This document shows, in pieces, positions 1-8,842 of a stretch of 64,000 nt of DNA. Location of the stretch: contig NZ_JAAGVC010000005.1 of assembly GCF_010858045.1 (NCBI RefSeq), positions 203,088-267,087 on the forward strand, given 5' to 3'. The translations under genes were made by a program, and so were the position numbers. The notes under the pieces are model-generated. The model was not told the DNA's origin, did no database searches, and saw only the letters and a program-made list of their open reading frames with translations. The stretch comes from Nocardia cyriacigeorgica. Its GTDB lineage: Bacteria > Actinomycetota > Actinomycetes > Mycobacteriales > Mycobacteriaceae. The stretch's first letter is position 1. Every line of letters begins with the position of its first letter.

Positions 1-1133
1 GTGAGCAACAGCAGACCCTTCTGTACCGCGAGCGCCTGCGCTCGGGTGGCGGCCTCGCGATCGGGTTCGCCTGCTGCCGTGACGAACTCGGCGCCGACGA
101 GCAGGCCGAGCCCGCGCACATCGCCGATCGCCTTGCTCTCCAGCGCGCGCATCCCGGCGAGCAATTGGGCGCCGCGTTCGGCGGCGTTGTGCACCAGCCC
201 CTCCGATTCGATGACCTCGAGCGTGGCGATGGCGGCGGCGCAGGCCACGGCGTTGCCGCCATAGGTGCCGCCCTGCGACCCCGGCCAGGCCTTGGCCATC
301 AGCTCGCGCGAGGCGGCGATCCCCGACAGCGGGAACCCGCTGGCCAAACCCTTGGCGATGGTGATCACGTCGGGGGCGACGTCGAAATGCTGGTGGCCGA
401 AGAACTTTCCGGTCCGGCCGAAACCGGTCTGGATCTCGTCGAAGACCAGAATGATGCCGTGCCGGTCGGCGCGCTCGCGCAGGCCGCGGAAGAACGCGCG
501 GTTGCCGGGGACGTAGCCGCCCTCGCCGAGCACCGGTTCGACGATGAGGGCCGCGGTCTCCTCCGGCGCGCTGAGCGTCGCGAACAGGTAGTCGAGTTCC
601 CGCAGCGCGAAGGCCGTGGCCTCCTCCTCGGTCCAGCCGTAGCGGTAGGCGGTGGGGAACGGCGCCACGTGCACGCCCGCCATCAGCGGGCTGAACCCTG
701 CCGAGAACCGGGTGCCCGAGGTGGTCATGGATGCCGCGGCGACCGTGCGGCCGTGGAAACCGCCGTGGAAGACGATGACGTTCGGCCGGCCGGTCGCCTG
801 CCGCGCCAGCCGCAGCGCCGCCTCGATCGCCTCGCTGCCGGAGTTGGCGAAGAACAGCGAATCCAGCCCTTCGGGCAATACCGAGCCGAGCCGTTCGGTG
901 AGTTCGAGCAGCGGAGCGTGCATCACCGTCGTGTACTGGCCGTGGATGAGCCGCGCGACCTGGGCCTGCGCGGCCGCGACGACGTGCGGGTGACAGTGGC
1001 CGGTGCTGGTGACGCCGATACCCGCGGTGAAATCCAGATAGCGACGCCCGTCGGTGTCGTAGAGGTAGCAGCCCGTGCCGTGGTCGACGGTCACCGGAGT
1101 GGCTTGTTTGAGGATGGGCGATAACGCGGTCAT
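1..1133 (-). CDS. gabT: Class III PLP aminotransferase, probable 4-aminobutyrate aminotransferase (3' end off the left edge)
   Basis: The protein reads from an ATG at 1133 and runs off the left edge after about 377 codons, so the C-terminus is missing. It has the class III (omega) aminotransferase layout: a Gly/Ser-rich cofactor region with FFANSGSEA, then FHGGFHGRT, the aspartate motif VFDEIQTGFGRTG, and the PLP-binding lysine in TIAKGL at about residue 261. The family moves the amino group of GABA or a similar omega-amino acid to 2-oxoglutarate. The divergent neighbour is a succinate-semialdehyde-type dehydrogenase, which fits GABA breakdown. Acetylornithine or another diamine is an alternative substrate; the class is sure, the substrate is inference. 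Confidence 0.85.
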   Translation of the reverse strand, partial: MTALSPILKQATPVTVDHGTGCYLYDTDGRRYLDFTAGIGVTSTGHCHPHVVAAAQAQVARLIHGQYTTVMHAPLLELTERLGSVLPEGLDSLFFANSGSEAIEAALRLARQATGRPNVIVFHGGFHGRTVAAASMTTSGTRFSAGFSPLMAGVHVAPFPTAYRYGWTEEEATAFALRELDYLFATLSAPEETAALIVEPVLGEGGYVPGNRAFFRGLRERADRHGIILVFDEIQTGFGRTGKFFGHQHFDVAPDVITIAKGLASGFPLSGIAASRELMAKAWPGSQGGTYGGNAVACAAAIATLEVIESEGLVHNAAERGAQLLAGMRALESKAIGDVRGLGLLVGAEFVTAAGEPDREAATRAQALAVQKGLLLL

Positions 1134-1195
1134 GGTGCTCGGCCTCCCGGGCGTTGCGGGCGAGCGCCCGCGTCCGATGATCGTCGGGTTGTAGG

Positions 1196-1207
1196 ATTGT
1201 TGACAAT
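1196..1207. promoter_or_regulatory. Small perfect dyad in the divergent gabT-gabD promoter region
   Basis: ATTGT-TG-ACAAT is a perfect 5+2+5 palindrome lying between the two divergent genes, 63 bp from the gabT start and 92 bp from the gabD start. It fits the general TNGT-N(0-3)-ACNA pattern of FadR-type GntR operators. A second, GC-rich dyad (arms GCGGGCG/CGCCCGC) lies just upstream, around 1155-1170. No GntR regulator gene is in the window, so the regulator is unknown. Confidence 0.4.
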
Positions 1208-1299
1208 ATGCATAACATGGTCGCCGGGGTCGCAGCAATGGATCGGGCGGCCTCGTTCGCGATGAGATCAATTCCGCCCGAACAAGGGAGTTCGCGTCG

Positions 1300-2772
1300 A
1301 TGCTCACCGAGACCACTCTCGACCAAACGCAGCGCGCCGCCATCGGGTCGGTGCCCACCGGCCTGTTCATCGACGGCCAGTGGCGCGCGACCGTCGCCGA
1401 ACTGCCCGTGATCGACCCGGCGACCGGACAGACCCTGTGCACCGTCGCCGATGCCAGCCCCTCGGACGGCCTCGACGCCCTCGCGGCCGCGGCGCACGCG
1501 CAACCGGAGTGGGCGCGTACCCCCGCCCGCGACCGCGCCGACCTGCTCATGCGAGCCCATCAGGCCCTGCTCGACGACACCGAGCGCCTCGCTCTCGTGA
1601 TGACCCTGGAGATGGGCAAACCGCTGGCCGAGGCGCGCGGCGAAATCGCCTACGCCGCAGAGTTCTTCCGCTGGTTCGCCGAAGAGGCCGTCCGCATCGA
1701 AGGTGGCTATCGGCCTGCGCCGCGTGGCGGCTCCCGATTCCTGGTGACGCGACAGCCGGTCGGCCCGAGTCTGCTCATCACGCCGTGGAACTTCCCGATG
1801 GCCATGGGCACCCGCAAGATCGGCCCGGCGCTGGCCGCCGGCTGCACCTGTGTGATCAAACCGGCCGCGCAGACGCCGTTGTCGACGCTGGCGCTCGCCG
1901 AGATCCTGCGCACGGCCGGCCTGCCCGACGGCGTGGTCAACGTGGTCACCACCTCCGATCCCGGCGCGGTGATGGCACCGATGATCCGGGACGGCCGCTC
2001 GCGCAAACTCTCGTTCACCGGATCCACCGCCGTGGGCAAGCAACTGCTGCGACAGTGCGCCGATACCGTCATGCGGACCTCGATGGAACTCGGCGGCAAT
2101 GCCGCGTTCCTGGTCTTCGACGACGCCGATCTCGATGCCGCGGTCGAGGGCGCGGTGGCGGCCAAGATGCGCAATATCGGGCAGGCCTGCACCGCCGCGA
2201 ATCGTTTTCTGGTGCACCGCGGTATCGCCGTCGAGTTCGCCGATCGGCTCACCGCGCGCATGGCCGGGCTGCCGATGGGGCCGGGAACCGAACCGGGGGT
2301 CGTGGTCGGCCCCCTGGTCGACGAAGCCGCGGTCGCGAAGGTGCAATCCCTGGTCGACGATGCGGTCGGACGCGGCGCCACCGTCCGCACCGGCGGCACA
2401 CCGATCGAGGGTCCCGGCACCTTCTACCCGGCCACCGTCCTGACCGATGTGGGCGACGACGCGCTGCTCACCCGCACCGAAATCTTCGGCCCGGTGGCGG
2501 CCATCTCGGTCTTCGACACCGAGGACGAAGCGATCACCCGCGCCAACGACACCCCGTACGGTCTGGTCGGCTACGTGTTCACCGAGAACCTGCGGCGCGG
2601 GCTGCGTGTGTGCGAGGCTCTGGAGACCGGCATGGTCGGGCTCAATCGCGGCGTGGTCTCGGATCCGGCCGCCCCCTTCGGCGGGGTCAAGGAATCCGGG
2701 CTCGGCCGCGAGGGCGGCACCTGCGGTATCGACGAATTCCTGGAAACCAAGTACATCGGAGTCGACCTGTGA
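1300..2772 (+). CDS. gabD: NAD(P)-dependent aldehyde dehydrogenase, probable succinate-semialdehyde dehydrogenase
   Basis: This 490-residue protein is full length for the ALDH superfamily. The start ATG at 1300 is preceded by AAGGGAG. Visible motifs are WNFPMAM in the cofactor fold, FTGSTAVGK, the general-base glutamate in MELGGN (about residue 263) and the catalytic cysteine in NIGQACTAANR (about residue 297). The order and spacing match GabD-type enzymes that oxidise succinic semialdehyde to succinate. The divergent aminotransferase supports GABA or polyamine catabolism. The stop overlaps the next start by 4 nt (GTGA), so the dehydrogenase downstream is probably co-translated. A related semialdehyde substrate cannot be excluded. 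Confidence 0.85.
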   Translation: MLTETTLDQTQRAAIGSVPTGLFIDGQWRATVAELPVIDPATGQTLCTVADASPSDGLDALAAAAHAQPEWARTPARDRADLLMRAHQALLDDTERLALVMTLEMGKPLAEARGEIAYAAEFFRWFAEEAVRIEGGYRPAPRGGSRFLVTRQPVGPSLLITPWNFPMAMGTRKIGPALAAGCTCVIKPAAQTPLSTLALAEILRTAGLPDGVVNVVTTSDPGAVMAPMIRDGRSRKLSFTGSTAVGKQLLRQCADTVMRTSMELGGNAAFLVFDDADLDAAVEGAVAAKMRNIGQACTAANRFLVHRGIAVEFADRLTARMAGLPMGPGTEPGVVVGPLVDEAAVAKVQSLVDDAVGRGATVRTGGTPIEGPGTFYPATVLTDVGDDALLTRTEIFGPVAAISVFDTEDEAITRANDTPYGLVGYVFTENLRRGLRVCEALETGMVGLNRGVVSDPAAPFGGVKESGLGREGGTCGIDEFLETKYIGVDL

Positions 2773-3830
2773 CCTATCGGATCGCGACCATTCCCGGCGA
2801 CGGCATCGGCGTGGACGTCACCGCGGAGGCGATCGCGGTGGTCGACGCCGTACTGCCCGGCGTCGAGTGGACCGAATTCGACTGGTCCTGCGAGCAGTAC
2901 CTGCGCACCGGCGCCATGATGCCCGCCGACGGCGTGGACCGGCTGGCCGGGTTCGACGCGATCCTGCTCGGCGCCGTCGGCTTTCCCGGTGTGCCCGACC
3001 ATATTTCGCTGTGGGGGCTGCTCATTCCGCTGCGTCGCGCGTTCGGTCAGTATGTGAACCTGCGGCCGGTGCGGCTGCTGCCCGGCACCACCTCCGCGCT
3101 ACGCGATCGCGGCGCCGACGATCTGGAGCTGCTCATCGTCCGGGAGAACTCAGAGGGCGAGTACTCCGAGATCGGCGGAATCCACAATCGCGGGCGCCCC
3201 GGCGAATTCGTGCTCCAGGACTCGGTGTTCACCCGCGCCGGTTGCGAACGCATCATCCGCTACGCCTTCGATCGGGCCCGCGAGCGGGGCAAAGGGCTGT
3301 GCTCGGCCACCAAATCCAACGGCCTCATCCACTCGATGCCGTACTGGGACAGCATCGTCGAGCAGGTCGCGACCGACTACCCCGAGGTGCCGGTGCGGCA
3401 TATGCACGTCGACGCGCTCGCCGCGGAGATCGTGCTGCACCCGGACCGCCTCGACGTCATCGTCGGGTCGAATCTGTTCGGCGACATCCTCTCCGATCTC
3501 GCCGCCGCGGTCACCGGCGGACTCGGGTTGGCGCCCTCGGGCAATATCAACCCCGACGGCACGGCGCCGTCGATGTTCGAAGCCGTGCACGGCAGCGCTC
3601 CCGATATCGCCGGTCAGGGCATCGCGAACCCGGTCGCGCAGATCCTGGCCGCAGCGATGATGCTCGACCATCTGGGGGAGCACTCGGCGGCTGCCGCGAT
3701 GGACCGGGCGGTATGCGAGGTCCTCGGTGCCGGGACGGTACTGACGCCCGATCTGGGCGGCACCGCGACGACGAGCGAACTCGGCGCGGCCATCGCCGCG
3801 GCGGCCGCGGCCGCACTGGCGCGCGGATAG
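2769..3830 (+). CDS. Tartrate / D-malate dehydrogenase (isopropylmalate dehydrogenase family)
   Basis: The start is a GTG at 2769 inside the 4-nt overlap with the aldehyde dehydrogenase; the reading frame is open further upstream but only as antisense-like sequence. The 353-residue protein opens with IATIPGDGIGVDV, has RENSEGEY, the lysine/asparagine motif ATKSNGL, and the metal-binding GSNLFGDILSDLAAA, followed by FEAVHGSAPDIAGQ. This set is typical of beta-decarboxylating dehydrogenases. ENSEGEY and the absence of leucine-pathway neighbours favour the tartrate/D-malate branch over LeuB. It probably oxidises a 2-hydroxyacid with NAD and a divalent metal. The link to the semialdehyde gene is by context only. 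Confidence 0.82.
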   Translation: MTYRIATIPGDGIGVDVTAEAIAVVDAVLPGVEWTEFDWSCEQYLRTGAMMPADGVDRLAGFDAILLGAVGFPGVPDHISLWGLLIPLRRAFGQYVNLRPVRLLPGTTSALRDRGADDLELLIVRENSEGEYSEIGGIHNRGRPGEFVLQDSVFTRAGCERIIRYAFDRARERGKGLCSATKSNGLIHSMPYWDSIVEQVATDYPEVPVRHMHVDALAAEIVLHPDRLDVIVGSNLFGDILSDLAAAVTGGLGLAPSGNINPDGTAPSMFEAVHGSAPDIAGQGIANPVAQILAAAMMLDHLGEHSAAAAMDRAVCEVLGAGTVLTPDLGGTATTSELGAAIAAAAAAALARG

Positions 3831-3832
3831 CT

Positions 3833-4612
3833 TCAGAGCGCGGTCAACCAGATCGCATCCGCGGCCGGGGTGCCCAGATCCACCGATTGGTCGCCCGCAC
3901 CCACCCGGATGGCGATGGTTCCGGCGAAATCGCGGCGCTCCACCACCGTGATCGGGGTGTCGAGGGCGATGCCGACCTCGTCGAAATAGCGCAGCATGGC
4001 CGGATCGGAATCGGAGATGCGCGCCACCCGGCCGCCTTCGCCGTCACCGAAATCGCTGAGCTGACGGGCCGGGGGAGTGGGGACAGCGCCGTCGACCGAT
4101 GGAATCGGATCGCCGTGCGGATCACGGTCCGGATAGCCGAGTTTCGCGTCGATGCGTGCCATCAGCAGATCCGAGACCGCGTGCTCGAGCACCTCGGCCT
4201 CGTCGTGTACCTCGTCCCAGCCGTACCCGAGTTCGTTCACCAGGAAGGTCTCGATCAACCGGTGGCGGCGCACCATCGCCACCGCGGCCAGCCTGCCGTG
4301 CTCGGTGAGCGTGATCGCCCCGTATCTGGCATGCTCGACCAGCCCCTGATCGGCCAGCTTGCGCACCGCCTCCGACACCGTCGAGGCCGACACCCCGATC
4401 CGCTCGGCGAGCAATTTGGTCGACACCTTCTCCTGCGACCACTCCTGCGCGGTCCAGATGACCTTCAGGTAGTCCTGCGCCACCGATGACAGCACCGGTG
4501 CGATCGTGGTCGCACCGGCGTGGCTCGCGTCGGGGTTGCCGGTGAGGGCATCGGCCAGTTCCCGCCGGGTGGCGACATCTCGTTTACCGGGCACATCTTC
4601 GAGCTTAGGCAT
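3833..4612 (-). CDS. mntR: DtxR-family manganese-responsive regulator MntR
   Basis: A DtxR/MntR metalloregulator. The N-terminal winged helix contains VAQDYLKVIWTAQEW and GVSASTVSEAVRKL. The dimerisation/metal domain has VRRHRLIETFLV and WDEVHDEAEVLEHAVS, which carry the His and Glu ligands of the family. A C-terminal SH3-like FeoA domain follows (about residues 170-259). I start at the ATG at 4612 (MPKLEDV); it has a longer N-terminus than I recall for mycobacterial MntR, and a later start is possible. Members repress manganese uptake when the metal is bound. It converges with the dehydrogenase upstream (2-nt gap) and diverges from ribF; no transporter target is in view. Confidence 0.85.
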   Translation of the reverse strand: MPKLEDVPGKRDVATRRELADALTGNPDASHAGATTIAPVLSSVAQDYLKVIWTAQEWSQEKVSTKLLAERIGVSASTVSEAVRKLADQGLVEHARYGAITLTEHGRLAAVAMVRRHRLIETFLVNELGYGWDEVHDEAEVLEHAVSDLLMARIDAKLGYPDRDPHGDPIPSVDGAVPTPPARQLSDFGDGEGGRVARISDSDPAMLRYFDEVGIALDTPITVVERRDFAGTIAIRVGAGDQSVDLGTPAADAIWLTAL

Positions 4613-4747
4613 AGGAGCGGCGATACACACATCACGCCATGCGCGAGAAACCCGCCATTCGCCGGCACCTCACCGCGGCTACACCGGGGCGGTGCGATGA
4701 GCATGCCGGAATACTGTTCGACACCTGATTTGCGTAGGCTGCGCACT

Positions 4748-5716
4748 GTGCAGAGATGGCGAAGTCTCGACGAAGTTCCCGCGGACTGGGGCCGGTGTGT
4801 GCTCACGATCGGCGTATTCGACGGGGTCCACCGTGGGCACGCTCAGCTGATCAGCCGTGCCGTCAAGTCGGCTGCGGCACGCGGAGTTCCGGCGGTGCTG
4901 ATGACCTTCGACCCGCACCCGATGGAAGTGGTGCGTCCCGGCTCGCATCCCGCCCAGCTGACCACGCTGACCCGCCGCGCCGAATTGGCCGAGGAACTCG
5001 GCGTCGACGTCTTCTGCGTCATGCCGTTCACCCAGGAATTCATGAAACTGACCCCCGCCCGCTACGTGCACGACCTGCTGGTCGAGCGGCTGCACGTGGC
5101 CGAGGTGGTGGTCGGTGACAACTTCACCTTCGGCAAGAAGGCGGCGGGCACCGTCGAGACCATGCGCGATCTCGGCAAGCGCTTCGGCTTCGAGGTCGAC
5201 GCGGTGACCCTGCTCGGCGAGCACGCCGTCACCTTCTCCTCCACCTACATCCGGGCCTGCGTGGACGCAGGCGATATGGCCGCGGCCGCGGAGGCGCTCG
5301 GGCGCCCGCACCGGGTCGAGGGCGTGGTGGTGCACGGTGACGGCCGCGGCCGCGAACTCGGCTTCCCCACCGCCAACGTCGCACCCCCGATGCACGCCGC
5401 CATTCCCGCCGACGGTGTGTACGCCGGCTGGTTCACCGTGCTCGGGCCAGGGCCGACCATCGGCACCGTCACCCCGGGTGAACGCGCCATGGCCGCCATC
5501 TCCGTCGGCACCAACCCCACCTTCTCCGGCCGCGCGCGCACTGTCGAGGCCTATGTACTCGACGGCGAAGCCGACCTCTACGGCCAGCACGTGGCCGTCG
5601 ACTTCGTCGAGCACCTGCGCGGCATGCAGAAATTCGACTCACTCGACGATCTGATCGAGGCCATGCGCCGCGACGTCGCGAACGCGCGCAAGGTGCTCGG
5701 CGGCACCGAGGCCTGA
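4748..5716 (+). CDS. ribF: Bifunctional riboflavin kinase / FAD synthetase RibF
   Basis: A 322-residue cytosolic enzyme that makes FMN and then FAD. The N-terminal FAD synthetase domain shows IGVFDGVHRGHAQLI (nucleotidyltransferase HxGH-type motif) and FDPHPMEV, then FGKKAAG and TFSSTYIR. The C-terminal riboflavin kinase domain has GRGRELGFPTANV and VSVGTNPTF-like sequence (ISVGTNPTF). The GTG at 4748 (VQRWRSL) matches the start I recall for mycobacterial orthologues; an in-frame ATG at 4697 would add 17 residues. It is followed by rpsO after 138 bp, as in other actinobacteria. No FMN riboswitch is visible upstream. Confidence 0.93.
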   Translation: MQRWRSLDEVPADWGRCVLTIGVFDGVHRGHAQLISRAVKSAAARGVPAVLMTFDPHPMEVVRPGSHPAQLTTLTRRAELAEELGVDVFCVMPFTQEFMKLTPARYVHDLLVERLHVAEVVVGDNFTFGKKAAGTVETMRDLGKRFGFEVDAVTLLGEHAVTFSSTYIRACVDAGDMAAAAEALGRPHRVEGVVVHGDGRGRELGFPTANVAPPMHAAIPADGVYAGWFTVLGPGPTIGTVTPGERAMAAISVGTNPTFSGRARTVEAYVLDGEADLYGQHVAVDFVEHLRGMQKFDSLDDLIEAMRRDVANARKVLGGTEA

Positions 5717-5854
5717 ACCGCGGCGAGCACCCGATTCGGTCCGGCGCGCCCGGTCGGGTAGGGTGGATCCTCGGGTTTGCTGCGGTCCGCGGCGGCGCCC
5801 CACCGGTTCGCCGGATCCTCGAGCGCGGAACTGAGAAACAGGAGTGGATGCCCC

Positions 5855-6124
5855 ATGGCGTTGACCACCGAGCAGAAGAAGGCGATTCTCGCCGAGTACG
5901 GCCTGCACGAGACCGACACCGGTTCGCCGGAGGCGCAGATCGCGCTGCTGTCCAAGCGCATCTCCGACATCACCGAGCACCTCAAGAAGCACAAGCACGA
6001 CCACCACACCCGCCACGGCCTGATGGCGCTGATCGGTCGTCGCAAGCGCCTGTCGAAGTACCTGGCGGACAAGGACATCACCCGCTACCGCTCGCTGATC
6101 GAGCGCCTCGGTCTGCGTCGCTGA
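5855..6124 (+). CDS. rpsO: 30S ribosomal protein S15
   Basis: The 89-residue protein has the S15 signature: [39 protein letters not shown] and the terminal [12 protein letters not shown]. It binds 16S rRNA in the platform of the small subunit. The ATG at 5855 lies behind AGGAGTGG. It stands alone between ribF and pnp and is closed by a strong terminator hairpin 56 bp after the stop. Length and sequence are normal. Confidence 0.97.
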   Translation: MALTTEQKKAILAEYGLHETDTGSPEAQIALLSKRISDITEHLKKHKHDHHTRHGLMALIGRRKRLSKYLADKDITRYRSLIERLGLRR

Positions 6125-6180
6125 TCATCGCGTCCGCGCCCTGCCGACACGCGGTTACGGCAAGGCAGTAGACGACCCGG

Positions 6181-6216
6181 CCAACGGGGAGCTTACAATC
6201 TCCCCGTTGGCTTTTT
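6181..6216 (+). terminator. Rho-independent terminator after rpsO
   Basis: An 11-bp perfect stem (CCAACGGGGAG / CTCCCCGTTGG) with an 8-nt loop is followed directly by CTTTTT. This is a textbook intrinsic terminator and separates rpsO from pnp transcription. Confidence 0.93.
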
Positions 6217-6491
6217 CGTGCCCGGGGGAGGAATAACCCCTGCACGACAACACAGCCGTATGCACCCGTCCTCGTGGCGTCGGTCTTCGGTAGTGGCTTT
6301 TCGGCCGGTGGCATACCGCCGGAGGGCTTCGATCGATGACCGCCTCCGCGTCGCCGTATCCAAGGGGATACCGGCCGGGTGTGCGCGTCGCAGCCAGGAG
6401 GGCTGCCGCGTGCCCCGTCAGGTACGGCTGACACAGCCGGATCGCGCCGACGGCGCCGGGTCCGGCGAGACGAGAGGTTGAGAGAAGAAAA
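6217..6491 (+). other. pnp leader region without a gene
   Basis: Together with the rpsO terminator this makes a 367-bp stretch with no convincing gene. It should hold the pnp promoter and 5' leader. One compact hairpin is visible at 6305-6322 (CCGGTGG, loop CATA, CCGCCGG, one G-U pair). In other bacteria pnp leaders are targets for autogenous control by PNPase after RNase III cutting; whether this leader does the same is not shown by the sequence. The pnp ribosome site is a GAGAGAAGA stretch just before the ATG. Confidence 0.5.
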
Positions 6492-8762
6492 ATGTCCGAA
6501 ACCACCGAACGCGCGAACAGCACGGCCGTCGAGGTCGAGCCCGGAGTCTTCGAATCCGTCGCGCTGATCGACAACGGGAGCTACGGCACCCGTACCATTC
6601 GCTTCGAGACCGGCCGTCTGGCCCGTCAGGCCGCCGGCTCGGTCGTGGCCTACCTCGACGACGAGACCATGCTGCTGTCGGCCACCACCGCCGGTAAGCA
6701 CCCCAAAGACCAGTTCGACTTCTTCCCGCTGACGGTCGACGTCGAAGAGCGGATGTACGCCGCGGGACGCATCCCCGGTTCGTTCTTCCGCCGTGAGGGC
6801 CGCCCCTCCACCGACGCGATCCTCACCTGCCGCCTGATCGACCGGCCGCTGCGTCCGTCGTTCGTCGACGGCCTGCGCAACGAGATCCAGGTCGTGGTCA
6901 CGGTGATGAGCCTGGATCCCAACGACCTCTACGACGTCGTCGCCATCAACGCCGCCTCGGCGTCCACGCAGATCGCCGGACTGCCGTTCTCCGGCCCGGT
7001 CGGCGGCGTGCGCGTCGCCCTGATCGAGGGCCATTGGGTCGCGTTCCCGACCGTCGAGCAGCTCGAGGGCGCGGTGTTCGACATGGTCGTCGCCGGTCGC
7101 GTGGTCGACTCCGGCGACGTCGCCATCATGATGGTCGAGGCCGAGGCCACCGACAAGGTCATCGAGCTGATCGCGGGCGGCGCGCAGGCGCCCACCGAGG
7201 CCGTCGTGGCCGAGGGCCTCGAGGCCGCCAAGCCGTTCATCGCCCGGCTGTGCCGCGCCCAGGCCGATCTGGCCGCGCTGGCCGCCAAGCCGACCGGTGA
7301 GTTCCCGCTGTTCCCGCCGTACGAGGCCGATGTCTTCGAGGCCGTGGAGGGCACCGCCAAGCGTGAGCTGAACGAGGCGCTCAGCATCGCCGACAAGCAG
7401 GAGCGCGAGGCGAAGATCGACGAGATCAAGCTCGAGGTGCTCTCGCGCCTCGGCGAGGATTTCGTCGGCCGGGAGAAGGAGCTGGGCGCGGCGTTCCGCT
7501 CGGTCACCAAGAAGCTGGTGCGCCAGCGCATCCTCACCGACGGTTTCCGTATCGACGGCCGCGGCCTGGCCGATATCCGCGCGCTGTCCGCGGAGGTCGC
7601 CGTGGTGCCGCGGGCGCACGGTTCGGCGCTGTTCGAGCGCGGTGAGACCCAGATCCTGGGCATCACCACCCTCGACATGGTCAAGATGGCCCAGCAGGTC
7701 GACTCGCTCGGTCCCGAGACCAGCAAGCGCTACATGCACCACTACAACTTCCCGCCGTTCTCCACCGGTGAGACCGGCCGCGTCGGCTCGCCCAAGCGGC
7801 GCGAGATCGGTCACGGCGCGCTCGCCGAGCGCGCGCTGATCCCGGTGCTGCCCAGCCAGGAGGAGTTCCCCTACGCCATCCGTCAGGTGTCGGAGGCGCT
7901 GGGCTCCAATGGCTCCACCTCGATGGGTTCGGTGTGTGCCTCCACCCTCGCGCTGCTCAACGCCGGCGTGCCGCTCAAGGCGCCGGTCGCCGGTATCGCC
8001 ATGGGCCTGGTGTCGGACACCGTCACCAACGACAAGGGTGAGGACGAGGTCCGCTACGTCGCGCTGACCGACATCCTCGGCGCCGAAGACGCCTTCGGTG
8101 ACATGGACTTCAAGGTCGCCGGTACCCGCGACTTCGTCACCGCGCTGCAGCTGGACACCAAGCTCGACGGCATCCCCTCCAAGGTGCTGGCCGGTGCGCT
8201 GGGCCAGGCGCACGACGCCCGCAACACCATCCTGGACGTGATGGCCGAGGCCATCGCCACCCCGGACGAGATGAGCCCCTACGCCCCGCGCGTCACCGCG
8301 ATCAAGATCCCGGTCGACAAGATCGGCGAGGTGATCGGGCCCAAGGGCAAGGTGATCAACCAGATCACCGAGGAGACCGGCGCCAACATCTCCATCGAGG
8401 ACGACGGCACCGTGTTCGTCGGCGCCACCGACGGCCCCTCGGCGCAGGCCGCGATCGACCAGATCAACGCCATCGCCAACCCGCAGCTGCCCAAGGTGGG
8501 CGAACGCTTCCTCGGCACGGTCGTCAAGACCACCGCCTTCGGCGCGTTCGTCTCGCTGCTGCCGGGCCGCGACGGTCTGGTGCACATCTCCAAGCTGGGC
8601 AACGGCAAGCGGGTGGCCAAGGTCGAAGACGTGGTCAACGTCGGCGACAAGCTGCGCGTGGAGATCGCCGATATCGACAACCGCGGCAAGATCTCGCTGA
8701 TCCCGGTCGAGGAGACCACCGATGAGCCCACCGGCGATGCGGACGCGCCCGCGGGCGAGTAG
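6492..8762 (+). CDS. pnp: Polyribonucleotide nucleotidyltransferase (PNPase)
   Basis: The 756-residue phosphorolytic 3'-5' exoribonuclease has the usual order: first RNase PH domain ([11 protein letters not shown] near residue 35), an all-helical linker, second RNase PH domain ([33 protein letters not shown]), a KH domain with [12 protein letters not shown] at about residue 620, and an S1 domain with [19 protein letters not shown] near the C-terminus. It degrades mRNA and can also add 3' tails; in actinobacteria it is called GpsI. It lies downstream of rpsO and upstream of an M16 peptidase, as in mycobacteria. Confidence 0.96.
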   Translation: MSETTERANSTAVEVEPGVFESVALIDNGSYGTRTIRFETGRLARQAAGSVVAYLDDETMLLSATTAGKHPKDQFDFFPLTVDVEERMYAAGRIPGSFFRREGRPSTDAILTCRLIDRPLRPSFVDGLRNEIQVVVTVMSLDPNDLYDVVAINAASASTQIAGLPFSGPVGGVRVALIEGHWVAFPTVEQLEGAVFDMVVAGRVVDSGDVAIMMVEAEATDKVIELIAGGAQAPTEAVVAEGLEAAKPFIARLCRAQADLAALAAKPTGEFPLFPPYEADVFEAVEGTAKRELNEALSIADKQEREAKIDEIKLEVLSRLGEDFVGREKELGAAFRSVTKKLVRQRILTDGFRIDGRGLADIRALSAEVAVVPRAHGSALFERGETQILGITTLDMVKMAQQVDSLGPETSKRYMHHYNFPPFSTGETGRVGSPKRREIGHGALAERALIPVLPSQEEFPYAIRQVSEALGSNGSTSMGSVCASTLALLNAGVPLKAPVAGIAMGLVSDTVTNDKGEDEVRYVALTDILGAEDAFGDMDFKVAGTRDFVTALQLDTKLDGIPSKVLAGALGQAHDARNTILDVMAEAIATPDEMSPYAPRVTAIKIPVDKIGEVIGPKGKVINQITEETGANISIEDDGTVFVGATDGPSAQAAIDQINAIANPQLPKVGERFLGTVVKTTAFGAFVSLLPGRDGLVHISKLGNGKRVAKVEDVVNVGDKLRVEIADIDNRGKISLIPVEETTDEPTGDADAPAGE

Positions 8763-8793
8763 TACTTGACGGTGTGACGAAGCAGAACTCGGC

Positions 8794-8825
8794 AACCCCC
8801 TTGCTCCTGAACGGGCAAGGGGGTT
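8794..8825 (+). terminator. Perfect hairpin after pnp
   Basis: AACCCCCTTGC and GCAAGGGGGTT form a perfect 11-bp stem around a 10-nt loop, 31 bp after the pnp stop. No U-run follows, so it may be a leaky terminator or a 3'-end stabiliser. It lies inside the longest possible reading frame of the next gene and is a reason to start that gene downstream of it. Confidence 0.75.
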
Positions 8826-8842
8826 CGTCATCGAATTGGCGG

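Noticed and set aside
1380..2768. In-frame upstream extension of the tartrate/malate-type dehydrogenase through the whole gabD gene
   Set aside because: The extra translation is Arg-rich shadow of gabD; the GTG at 2769 places the conserved nucleotide-binding start exactly at the N-terminus.
4613..4747. An FMN riboswitch upstream of ribF
   Set aside because: The gap is only 135 bp and shows none of the conserved FMN-aptamer segments.
6078..8831. A 917-codon open frame on the minus strand opposite pnp
   Set aside because: It is the mirror of a highly conserved pnp gene in high-GC DNA; the translation is Arg/Gly/His/Asp-rich low-complexity sequence without any domain.
8774..8842. Earlier GTG start for the M16 peptidase
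   Set aside because: It would place a perfect 11-bp terminator-like hairpin within the coding sequence and adds residues unlike family N-termini.
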